DNA of 64,000 nt, from assembly GCA_037043015.1 (NCBI GenBank), contig CM073322.1:30364864-30428863 (forward strand). Reading direction: 5' to 3'. Source of the stretch: Bryum argenteum. Its lineage: Eukaryota; Streptophyta; Bryopsida; Bryales; Bryaceae. The position numbers were made by a program, and so were the translations under genes. The notes beneath the pieces were generated by a model that was not told the origin of the DNA, ran no database searches, and was given only the letters and a program-made list of their open reading frames with translations. Within the stretch, counting starts at the first letter, position 1. Each line of letters begins with the position of its first letter. Of this stretch, positions 47,161-58,305 are shown piece by piece.

Positions 47161-48521
47161 GCAACTCCGACGACAGAAATCAAATCCGGAAATGGGAAGC
47201 TTGGCTCTTGCTCTTCTGATCGTATGCAGCCTATCAAGCTTGGAGATGAGACATGATTTGAGGAGTTCATGTTTGAAACTTCCGGACTAAGCCCCCACGT
47301 ACAGGAGAGCGTTAGTTTATACAAATGACTCTCACAAATTTTGAATATAGGATACCGCCATAGATGTAACTTGAGCATGTTCGAAGCGAATCGGATCATT
47401 GGAGTGAGTTTGTTGTATGATGAGTTTTTTAAATTATTCATGAGCTTACCAGATTTGATGTTGATATTCTAACAAGTGAATTGTTATTCTTGTCTAGTTT
47501 TCATGTTCAGATTTGGTGGAATATTGCATATAATTTTGGGTTGAGTATATAAAATAAGTTTGGGTCGTATGAAAAGCCCACCATTGGCCTTGGGTTGGTG
47601 GACTATAATGGAGGTGGTTGTGGGCTTGCATTCTACTTTTGAGTAGTGCTCAATATCTTGGTGCAATCAACCTATGGATCTTAATGTATGGTTGACGTGT
47701 TTATAACATGGTGCCCTAAAATAACACCTTAAAATTTTGACCATGAATACATGGGAATTAGACAATAAGACTATTGTGTCTACCGAGCTTATATTGAATA
47801 CTGAACCTGAGAGGATTTCATGCGATCCACCTTACCTTCCATGCCCATGTGGGGAGTCTCTTACTATGAGAGTTTAGAGAATTAAAATCAAACTTCACAA
47901 AACAGAAGTTTACGTACTAGGTAACTCAAAAGGAGCCATTGGTTATGGGAAATAACCAGTGTGGCACCTCCTTCGCCGCTTCTGATGGAAATTACCACAC
48001 TTCCCTCGGCCAATAGGGAGGTTCTACCTTTATAGTTTTTGCTTGACCTGCAGTTATGGTTAAGAGCATGGCCATCCATGCCCAAGTTCAGTATTTAGTG
48101 CACTTTGTGCAAGTACAAGGAGTACCCCACTCATCCTCACAATGGAATTGTCAAGGCTAACCCGTTGTAAGCATTAACACATGTTTCTAGTCCACTTCGC
48201 ATGCATTCCTTGATAAGCTTCTTTATGTGTTCTCGATGCTGCTTCACAACATGCCTTAGTTTCCATCAACCTTTCTGTTTGATAATGCCATAAACAACTT
48301 CCAAAAAAGATTGTGGATAGGTATTCCGTGTACCCCAAAAACAACTTCTAGAAAAAATTGGGGGATAGGTATTCCGCATACGTCAAGAGTAGGCCACAGT
48401 TTATTTTAAGCAAACCTAGAAGGTAAATAGCTTTCCGTGCTTGAACGGTGGCCCTCCTTCGTGAAAGCACACACACGCTATAGTTGCCTTTCAGGTAACT
48501 GGTGGCTATGATCCAACAACA
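47161..48521. other. 3' flank of MADS gene and intergenic
   Basis: No further gene is supported. An isolated copy of the ATGGTGCCCTAAAATAACACC terminal motif lies at 47708, apparently an old fragment of the 42.7-kb element family. Confidence 0.45.
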
Positions 48522-48540
48522 TTGAACTTAAAGTGCTGCC

Positions 48541-48741
48541 TTGAGAACAGAGCAAGATTTTTCATGTGGGATGTGGAAAGGGAAGGCAGGACGAAAGCCT
48601 GCCTACCCTTCATTCATCATAGTGAGGGACCAAAGCCCGAGGTGGGTCACAAGAATCGAAGGAGATCAGGTCGATCGCCCGAAAGTAGTAAAGTTCGCGA
48701 AACTGATCGACGACCGTCACTGTGCAGTAAAGTACCTCTGA
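48541..48741 (+). CDS. Uncertain small frame
   Basis: A 66-codon frame whose second half (DQVDRPKVVKFAKLIDDR, then HCAVKYL) looks protein-like rather than random. It could be the last exon of an unrecognised gene or a gene fragment. No domain is recognised and no matching upstream exon was identified. Confidence 0.22.
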   Translation: MRTEQDFSCGMWKGKAGRKPAYPSFIIVRDQSPRWVTRIEGDQVDRPKVVKFAKLIDDRHCAVKYL

Positions 48742-48809
48742 AAAATCTCACCAAGTTATTATTTCGTCACAGAGCGCGAGTAATCCACATTTTACACATT
48801 CTGCTTTGA

Positions 48810-50519
48810 GAGCACAAAAACCTGTGGGCGTAATCGGAGACAGTGAATAACCAGTTCCCTGTATGCTACATTGCTAGCACCCGCAACCGAGTAACTGGAA
48901 GACCACGCCGCGAAAAGCTTCCATGAATGAATCCTGAACAAGAGGATGAGCCAAAGAGAGAATTGATTTTAAGCGAGCATGGAGCATGGAAGGTGAATTT
49001 TGGTCCAGGGCATGCTATCTTCCGTTTGAGGTTACCGGTGGCGATGCTGTGAAGAAGACTGGAAGACGATTTCATTTCAGGTGGGCATCGGATCGATGCA
49101 AATGCAGAGCGAAGCAGGTGGGTGATTGATGCCCGTGCGGTGCCGACTGATCTGGTGCCGAACACGCACCACGATTCGCAATTATTTTCTGCGATTCGGC
49201 TCCGTCTTCACCTCATTCGCGCCTTGAGTTCCACGAGGCCCTGCCAGCTCCCGACTCACTCTTTGGGCTCCGACACTTTGCAGTAACCTTTTCGTCATCA
49301 ATTACTTGGATCCATAGCCAACCATAGTATCAATTTATTGCTTGTCTACCAATCGGTGCAATCTCGTGTAGCTTTGTGACGGAGCTAGTCGTCTCTGACG
49401 TTTGATAGAATGAATGAAAGTTCTTTTGGTAAAGTCCTAGTTTGGATTCGTCATGAATGTTTGTGATCTACTCATAACTGTGAGGCAATCTACATGATGC
49501 TCATGCGTAGGTACTCAATAATGTTTCCCCTTCTCACTCAACCTTCTCTGGGCTCTTTTTCCTCAAGCTCCTCCTCTCCTCACTTCTTCCTCTCCGTTAT
49601 TTCATGCACAGAGGTTACTGCAATTGATTAGAAAAGATGAAAAGTAGAGACAGGCGGCAACCAAGAAATTGATACGTACTGACAACCAAGCATTGCTCTT
49701 TGTGGCGGTTGCTGAGAATAGGACGATGTTCTAATGCGGTACATGTAATTGAGTTCGGATTCTTGCGTATGCCAAAGTTAGCAAAAGAGTGAATAATCTT
49801 CTTCAAATCATTATGAGAGTGTACTTGAAAAGTTATTTCGCAATTGACGCAAAGATGAATGCAATTGATGTTCTAGAAGACTAGCTTTTGAATTACTTTA
49901 GTTGGTCCAAAATGAAGCTTGTCTCCAAAATTTGTGGGTAAATTGGGGCAACTACTACTTTACAAAATCCTGAATCTATTGGATTCATACACAAACATTG
50001 GTGTGGCTTGCAATCACTGGAGGTAATCAAAAACCTCTAACCTTGGAGTGATTTAGGAACTTGAAAACAAGGAGTTGAACAACATCATGGAGTTGATCAA
50101 CCAATTAGATTGGAGCATCCACAACCTAGCACGACAAAAGGTCCCATCGAGGGTATGGACGGGCTTGTCAATAAATTTTTGCAGGAGATTGTATTGTAAC
50201 AACGGCCAACATAAATGGTCTTCTCATATGCAGGAGGTGTTACACAAACTTGGAGTCACTTGGCAAGGTCAAGGCACAACGATGGAACCATGTCCAAAAT
50301 ATACATAGGCTTGACTGCTAGGGTGTGAAGGGAAGGTGGAGCTCGGAGGGGAGCTACAATGTTGTAGCGAGACAAAGTGGCAGAACCCCATCTAAGCAAG
50401 TGAGCCATGTAGAGAGGATTATGCAATATGTCGTGGAGCATGGCTACGGAGGGAAAAGACTTAGCTGCACCGGATCAAAGTGGCACGACACCACCGTCTT
50501 ATGATGGCCTTTTTCTTTC
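48810..50519. other. Intergenic, nothing recognised
   Basis: The stretch 48840-49300 is less AT-rich and could hold a promoter or exon remnant, but nothing definite is seen. Confidence 0.4.
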
Positions 50520-51060
50520 CCTATACAAACGTTGCAATTGTTGTCAGGGCCGCCTTACACAAGGAGCCAATTAGCCATTGATCTCTTGTAATTGGTATAT
50601 CTCTTGAAATTGGCCTCGAGGGCTTTACATGGCGAGTCAAAGCCAATTTTCTGAAATTTAGATTATAATAAACGGGAGACGAGTTATGACACTGCCCGCG
50701 CTGCAAAAGTTGTGCGGAGATACAAGAATGGAAGGCCAACTCATGGCCTAGAAGCCGTCTCTTGATTTCATTACAAAATCATTATTTCACTAAAATATTT
50801 GATTGAGAACAAATCAAAAGCATGGGCTACAGCTAATAATATGAATTGGCCCCATGGCGGCTTCTTTTTCCTTTTATGGTTCACGCCCAAGGGCTTTACA
50901 CACGAGGAAATTGGCCCCCTCTATATAAGTTGTTTAATGTGTTCTTCAAGCGGTCCATTGAATCCATTGGACTCAAAATCGGCTTGAAAATTTGTTGGCC
51001 TGGACTCCCCATGTAAAATGTCCCTTACGGTACTCAAAAAAGCCTACCAAAAACAACCAA
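50520..51060 (+). repeat. Related copy of the 42.8-43.7 kb repeat, without the MITE
   Basis: Shared stretches include GAGATACAAGAATGGAAGGCC, TCATTATTTCACTAAAATAT, GAACAAATCAAAAGCATGG and AAGGGCTTTACACA. It lacks the 326-bp Mutator-like insertion, so it preserves a related empty site (single GACGAGTTA near 50680). Confidence 0.75.
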
Positions 51061-51523
51061 AAAGTTGGGTCGGATATACATGAAAGTTGGCCCTCATGTG
51101 GACAAAGTCTAAATCCTAATGAGTACCTCATGCATTCATGTGGAGTACGTTCCTCATATGTACACTCTAAATTACGTAAAAGATACAGTGGTGAACAAAA
51201 TAGTAATTGATAAATAGATTGCAGCGTGGTGATGGCAGGCCCCAAAATAATAATCAAAAGCCTACATTGACTGATTGGTTCAACAAAAATAAACTAAAAT
51301 ATAATCAAAAGCCATGCTTGCACACAATATTCGACTTTTTACGAGATCATCACTGAACACCTCATGATCAGTTGAACCGGATTTTGCCAGAGAATCGACT
51401 TTCCGCTAAAGTGAGTGATTTAATAACAAAAGTAAACGAGACATGGAACTCCAAAACAAGCAAAAAGTTGGCGGGTATTATAAAAAAAAAAAAAAAACTT
51501 TCATAATTTAGCTTGACGCTACA
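51061..51523. other. Intergenic, nothing recognised
   Basis: No supported gene. An A16 run lies at 51482-51496. Confidence 0.5.
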
Positions 51524-51527
51524 CTTA

Positions 51528-52256
51528 ACCCTTAAACGCCCAAGCAAGCCCGAGGGGCTTGATTCCAACAGAATCTTCCCTGTAACTCTCACTGTACTCA
51601 ACTTCTCACTTATATTTTGATGTCAAAATGGTCACCATCTTATGATGCATTCAAAAAGTGAAATTTTACAATTCAAATCACAATTTGTATGTATGATTTT
51701 ATGGTTTGAAAGGATTGTGGTAGGTAGGTTGGGGTTGTACATAAACTTGTAGGAGGTTGCAAGCTCAGCATTGATTGGTTCATTCATGGTGCCCAAGTTT
51801 GAAAAGTGAACTATTCATGATGCCCAAGTCCAAAAGATGTTGTGATCCATTTTTGGGCTGCCCGTTTTGAACCCCATGGGCGTTTAACCCTTAAACGCCC
51901 AAGCAAGCCCGAGGGGCATGATTCCAACAGAATCTTCCCTGTAGCTCTCACTGTACTCGACATTTCACTTATATTTTGATGTCAAACTGGTCACCTTCTT
52001 GTGATGCATTCAAAAAGTGAAATTTCACAATTCAAATGACAATTTGTATGAATGATTTTGTGCTTTGAAAGGATTGTGGTAGGTAGGTTGGGGTTGTACA
52101 TAACCTTGTAGGAGGTTGCAAGCTCATCATTGATTGGCCCATTCATGATGCCCAAGTTCAAAAAGTGCACTATTCATGATGCCCAAGTCCAAAAGATGTT
52201 GTGATCCATTTTTGGGCTGCCCGTTTTAGACCCCATGGGCGTTTAAGGGTTAAGGG
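51528..52256. mobile_element. TTAA-type MITE, outer copy, split by its sister
   Basis: It starts CCCTTAAACGCCC right after TTAA (51524-51527). Its body runs to the TTAA at 51884-51887, where the sister copy intervenes. It resumes after 52253 with GGG and the closing TTAA (52257-52260). Without the insertion it would be 363 bp, ending GGGCGTTTAAGGG. Confidence 0.85.
51888..52249. mobile_element. TTAA-type MITE, inner copy
   Basis: A 362-bp element, CCCTTAAACGCCC...GGGCGTTTAAGGG, flanked by TTAA (51884-51887, 52250-52253). It is over 90% similar by eye to the outer copy and in the same orientation. It inserted into the TTAA that is part of the outer copy's right terminal repeat. Confidence 0.88.
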
Positions 52257-52353
52257 TTAATAGGTAGATTTGTTTCAGGTGAAGATTAGTGTTAGATGGA
52301 TAGTATACTCATAACACTAATTGTCAACGGTAATCGCAAATAGTGTTAGCTTA

Positions 52354-52789
52354 GGGCATGCCGACCCATAGGGGCGCCCTGAATTGAATCCAACAACTGA
52401 ATTTGTTAAAGCCATCACCCTAAATAGTGAGGGTGTTTCCGGAGCCCCACCCATGACCTGACGGACGGACGCCTAATCCTCCATGTGAGGCCATGTGCGC
52501 ATGTTTCGCAGCACAATCAGGGGCACAAGGCGGAATCAAAGTCGGCGCGTGTCTGCCTGGTTCTCGGCAAATAGATTTTGCCTTGTCTTCTTGTGAGTTT
52601 TATTGTGAGTTCAAGCCCGCCCACCTCCTTGCAAAACGTCTCCTTTTTGCAGGTCACACTGGAAAAAATGATGAATAGTAGTTCAGTTCAGGACTTCAGG
52701 GGTTTTACCGGTTGGTGGGGCATTTCCGCCCTGAAGTGAACTACTATTCATTTAGTATTCACTTCAGGGCATGATGGGTGGGAATACTC
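52354..52789. mobile_element. Tourist/Harbinger-like MITE with internal hairpin
   Basis: TTA flanks both ends (52351-52353, 52790-52792). It starts GGGCATGCCGACCCATA and ends TGATGGGTGGGAATACTC, partly mirrored. Near the right end a hairpin is formed by ATGAATAGTAGTTCA and TGAACTACTATTCAT (52670-52752). Confidence 0.65.
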
Positions 52790-53061
52790 TTAGGGTTTTG
52801 TGTGAGGGTAAGCGCAACATCCTGCTTTGCTCTCTCTCTTGCTGCTCAAGTTTGTTTTTTATAATTGGATCTTTTGAAATTTGCAAAGTTGTTCATATAG
52901 AGATACCACAAAGATTGATTATATTTCGAAGGGGGTGGATTACCACTTTGCATTGATTCGAGACAACAATGAGGCTAATAGGCTTCTGCATCGCATAGAG
53001 ATGTTTCGTATCTGAAACTTCCGTGCTTGTTTCCGAATCCTTGCTTGTCCCTCTTTATTTA

Positions 53062-53445
53062 GAGCATGCCAAGCCCTGCGCTCTAGGTGGGGCCGCTAGG
53101 CTGCGTCGCAAGTGTGGAGGTGCCGCCCGAGCGGGCTTCGATACCCCACCCCACACCAGAAGGCAGGGCACGTAAAATGGCCGCTCACCAATCACACTTC
53201 CTGACAAGTAATTATAATAGATTTTATTTCTACTAGTAAAATTGTTGCCATGTGTCACTCTCCCATTGGTTAATGAGGACCGTAAAATGTGAGTGAAGGC
53301 ACTTGATTACTTTGACTTATGGTGTGCTAAAATTTAGGAGACCTCAACCCTCTTGACCGGGTTACAAGGATAGTGTGTGGGTTGGGGTTCCATAGTCCCA
53401 AACAAGGCTCCACTCTCCGGCCCACAGTGGGGGTTAGGCATGCTC
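53062..53445. mobile_element. Tourist/Harbinger-like MITE
   Basis: It starts GAGCATGCCAAGCCC and ends GGGGGTTAGGCATGCTC, with TTA on both sides (53059-53061, 53446-53448). Same terminal family as 27707-28009; 384 bp, non-coding. Confidence 0.78.
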
Positions 53446-53594
53446 TTACATAAAGACTTGTCCTTCATCACAACGGCTTCTACTTGCTGAATCTTTGGCT
53501 CACTTGTTGCATCCGTCAAGTAGATTGAATTCCTAGTTTAATTGTGTCGCTTGTTTTGTTGCTTCATCGCATCGGGATTTTGTGAAAAAGTTGC

Positions 53595-53683
53595 CACTAG
53601 TAGAAAATGGCAGAAAAGTGACGGCCGTAATGACTTAACCGGAATGACACAAAGTGTTAGTTTTTTGCCATTTTCTACTAGTG
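53595..53683. mobile_element. Tiny CACTA-type MITE, 89 bp
   Basis: Ends CACTAGTAGAAAATGGCA and TGCCATTTTCTACTAGTG are perfect 18-bp inverted repeats. TGC is duplicated on each side (53592-53594, 53684-53686). The CACTA start and 3-bp duplication are characteristic of En/Spm-type elements. Confidence 0.85.
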
Positions 53684-53869
53684 TGCTCCCTTGTGCTTCA
53701 TCACACCACTTTGTGGGCCTTTGTTTGATCTCTGAAGCCTCAGCTTTCTCCTCAATTCTAAGATCCACAAGAATACCATCCAACACTAAATTCACTAAAT
53801 ACAATAATGTATATATCCGAAATTACTAGTTGGTACAGATAGTGTTCAAGTTGACATTCAGTATTCTAA

Positions 53870-54011
53870 CATCATGAAGACAATCGACGATTAGCATTTC
53901 CATGAGCTACTACTGTTTCCAACACTAATCTACCTACTTACATCATGAAGACAATTGACAATTAGCGTTTCCATGAGCTATTATTGTTTCCAACACTAAT
54001 CTACCTACTTA
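53870..54011. repeat. 71-bp tandem duplication
   Basis: Two adjacent units starting CATCATGAAGACAATYGACR and ending AATCTACCTACTTA, with four or five differences. Confidence 0.85.
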
Positions 54012-57000
54012 TGGTAGTTGGAATCTTCTACTCACAACCCTACCCACCGTTTCTTGATCAATCTCGTGCTAGAAGGGAATGGAGAAGCATTTCCAAAGTC
54101 TAATCCCTCTTAATTAATCTCAAAGTTGACATACTAGAAGGTAATGCAGAAGCATTTCGGCAAAGTGTTTGTCAATGATATGAGAATTAGGTGTGATTGT
54201 GATGATATTATGTGGGTCACCCGAGGCCATCGGCGGTGAATTTGTGACCGCCTTCCGAGAATATACAAAAAGTGCCTGCTTTACAGCCAGCCTTGGCTTT
54301 TGGCCTTTTCGGCTTTTCCGGGTATTAGTTCATTACTTGCTCCATTGGTCGCCTCCTCATCGTCAAATTTCCTTTTAGAGTACTTTTCTGAGTGTTTGAT
54401 ATTCTGATATTTCCAGGCCCTTAGGGTGCCCTAAAATGAAAAGCTTTTAATGATGGTAGGGGTACCCCAAAGGTTGTTGTTGCAATGAGCTTGCTTCTTT
54501 AGGATGACATCCGTGTACCATTAGTTTATGTAATTTATTTTTGAAATGTTGGTCATTTGTGGGTAAAGGAGAGCATGAAAGTAAATTGTCTATGTTGAGA
54601 GAACACGAGAGTGAATTATTTATTTTTAGAGAGAATATGAAAGTGAATAAAGTCTTGTTTAATTTCTTTTATGAGAATAGGAAATTTTTTTAGAATGATG
54701 TTTGTGCCTAAACCAAATCAATATTTGAATTGGGAAATCCAAGCAATTTCACATTTTGGAGTTTGTGATAATTTCTTTGCAAATGTTCAACTTTGTTCGT
54801 ACACCTATTGAGGGGTCTCCATGTCTTTTTGTAGAATTTTTAGAGGTTGATTGTACATGGCGCATAGTTGGAATTTGCGGTGCCTTAGCTTTAGGTTTTT
54901 GTATATAGATTGTAACTATTGGAATTACGATGTAAATGTAACATGTTTTTTGAAAACTTTTGCTGAAACTTTTGAATGTATAGCCATTCATAGCCATTCA
55001 AAGTTTGGCCAACTTTCGGAACACCAAATCCCATTTACATGCTCTCAAAATCCATTGTTTCCACAAACATTCCGTACACTGGATACTCTTGACTTTAGCT
55101 TCAAGATGTGTCCATTTTAGTTAGCTGATATATTATTGATGTCATTGGCTACAAGCACCAAGTTGAAGCGCTTCAATGTTGGAGGTTGAGTTTAGAGCAT
55201 CAAATATTGGAATGCGACCAGAAACGGATGCTCTAGGCTCATGGGTGGCTATGGTTTAAGTAACTTCAAAATTATATGAATACTCTTTCGATTACCGACT
55301 TTGAAAAGAATCACTATAAAAGTAAGTCAAATTCAACATTTACCCCATAATGCCAAGATATTCCATGTTTCTATGTAGAAAAGTTAGAAATGGACATATG
55401 TAGAGATTTAGGTTGACGTAGTGCCATTAATATCTAGAACTTATGTACCAACAAAGTCTCACAACATTTACCTAGTAAAGTGCATAGAGTAGACAACACC
55501 TTCACTGGTTGCTAGTAAGAGATTGACCAAGCATGATACAAAAACCTACCCATCATAATAATACAAAAGTACTATCCTCGAGATACTTTTCAAGGCATGA
55601 GCAAAATGTACCATAGAATTCCATAACATGTTTCTACGGTATCTGATTTCATCCCTCGAAAACAGAATGAGACCTTTTGTCACTCTTTGGCAGAATGTTC
55701 TCACCAATCTGTACCATGATCGACGAAAGTGAAAGAATGAAATCGCACATAATGCAAACTAAAGCAGCATTTCGATAACAAAGTGATGAATTATCTAGAT
55801 ATGTATTGCAGAAAACCCCAAAACAGGACAGTTGGGTCTCTCTGCCTGGATCACCATGCGTTCCAAGCGTGCAACAAAAGGTGTACTAATGGTGCCAGGG
55901 CAGAATCTCCTATAATAAAAATAATCAGATTCCGCCATGGATGCTTATCAGATTGAAACGATGCTGTGGCTCGATGGATCGCGGACTCCGACGTAGCTGG
56001 ACTAGGTGATCATCATTGCCACAGTCTTCAACAGCGGCGTGGACAGCAGCCACTTGCTTGAAAAGGTGTTCACTGTTTGCTTGTTACTGACTGGATTTAC
56101 TATCAAGATGCTTGCACGTTGTAGTACTTCATTCCATGCAACACCAATTCCACTGCATGGTCGACCTTCCCATCTCCGCCAAGATCCTGCAAAGCTAGTG
56201 AAACTCTTGTCAATAATATTATTATTCAATCTCTAGACTGTACACTTGGTCTCACTGCAGGGACCAAGGATAAATTTAGAGTATTTTTTTGACTATGAGA
56301 GAGCATCACTTGTGCTAAGGTAGAGGAACCCATAGTCGATATGGTCCCCATGCCCAAGTTGTAGACTCCTCAATTGCCAGGGTCTGATTGACCAATTGTC
56401 GACATTTGGTTTTGGCAAACAGTGAAAATCATGGCAACTTTCTTTGATTGTGCATGGTGGCTTCCAGGTTTAGAATGGTTGCACTAAATTAAGCATCAAA
56501 ATTAGGTGGCTTGGTTATTGTTAGCCTTGTGCTCGGCTTTAAGCATGACCGGCCTCTAGTGAACGATAGTATCAACTATTAGTTATGTGGTTAGCTTAAT
56601 TACATTAGTTTCCATCATGGGAATTAGTGAATTTGTGTTTGTGAACTAGTCTTATAGTTATCGGTTACAGGTGAAGCTACATATTGGTAACTAGTCCGGA
56701 TCAACTTTTCACCTTTTTAATTTGTAGTAATTTCAATTTTGAGAAAAAAAATTTGGAAAAATGTGCATTCTACCTAAACCTTATTTCCCTATACAAGAAA
56801 AATTTCTCCCCATGAGTAATACAACTTCTACCATGCAAATCGCCTTAACTTATCGACTATGGGTTCCTCTACCTTACTCGTCACGCGAACTGTACTTTAT
56901 GGACTCGGCTCATGCCATTGTTCACACTATCGTACCAAGTCTTGTCGAACAACTTCGAGCATGGGCAAATTTCTTGGGCTTGACGCAACTTCCTTCACTC

Positions 57001-57537
57001 ACACTACATCACAGAACAAATCACCTTGGGCCACAAAGGTGTAGACAACAACAAGTGGAGAGTGATTCTTGGGATTCAATGAATGCAAAGTGAGCAAAAT
57101 GCTCTTGCTAACTTGTAGGTCAAAGCACTAGGGCACATGTGTGTCAAAACCCTCTCGCTAGCCAAAGTGCTAACGCCATCTACAATTAGCGTGACCAAAG
57201 GAGTGCTATGAACGTAGTAAAATCGTCCAAAGTGCCACTACCACCTTGATTGTCAATAGGCTAATTGAGTTAAAAGTTATCACTATTTATAGTCCTATGA
57301 TTGAAGTAGTCATATTCTTGATCAACGTGCATATTCATTTTGGACAAGACGATATGGATATATGACTACTTCTATATTAAAAAGACACTGACTTTTTCTT
57401 GAGTTTCTTTTCGAACAGAATCAAATGTCAAAAGTCAATTGCATCATCGAATTTGCTCATTTACTTTCATGGAGTGCACATTGGGCTGCGATAAAATAAT
57501 ATTATTATAAGCCACCTGTGCAACCTAGTGACCGCCC
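54012..57537. other. Long intergenic stretch
   Basis: No supported gene, RNA or complete element. Frames above 90 codons (56761-57093, for example) are polar with no domain. The motif TTAGGGTGCCCTAAAATG near 54420 resembles the terminal motif of the 42.7-kb element. Confidence 0.4.
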
Positions 57538-57546
57538 TTTATATCC
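57538..57546 (+). promoter_or_regulatory. Possible TATA box of the hydrolase gene
   Basis: TTTATATCC lies about 770 bases upstream of the hydrolase start, just before a clear rise in GC. If used, the 5' leader would be long (about 730 bases) and might contain an intron. Weak evidence. Confidence 0.25.
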
Positions 57547-58305
57547 TGACTAGGGAGCGCAGTCGTGGAGAGCGGAGCGAGCTCTAGCAGAGTAGCAGAC
57601 AAGCATGGCTAGAATGTATACGAGCCTAGATTTCGGGGGAGTTGGAAAGGCGAGTAGGCGTTGTTTCTGCTATTGGGGCTTCTCAGTTCGGAAAGTTCGC
57701 TCACTGTTCTCCGAGACCACTAAATTCGCTCCTGCAGTCACACAGATTCACATTCTACACTTTCGGAGTCACCCGCTTGATGAAACAAAAACCGGATCTT
57801 ACATATAAATTCGTAGACGAGACCGTGGTTGCATTAGATTACCGTTGGCTACTGCCTTTTCCGCAATCGTGACCGCTAGAGGTGCAGGATAGCGGCACTA
57901 TTGCAGTTCTGGAGTTCTAGCCTTCCTCCCCCTCTTGGAGTAGCAGATTTGAAGTTCGAAACTGTCTCATTCGCCGGCCTGTCCGGAGGCATTGACTTTG
58001 GAGCTCTGTGTAAGGTACAGGAGACATCGGACGTTGCGGCTGTTAGTGAAGTTCCACGAGGTTAGGGGTACATATACTAGGTTGGAGAGATACGGATACT
58101 GTTGTAGTCCTTATTCTTTGAGTGAAGCACAGTCAAAGGTCATTGGCACTACCTTGTTGCAGATATTGGCACTTGTTGACCGCTATTCAAGTTCAAATTA
58201 TAGCAAGCGAAGGAGTGTTCAAGTTCTTATGAGTGATCTTTCCGAAAAGCACGCTTACGTGTTGTTGTGGAATCACTGCCCACTGCCAGAAGGTGATCGA
58301 TTTCA

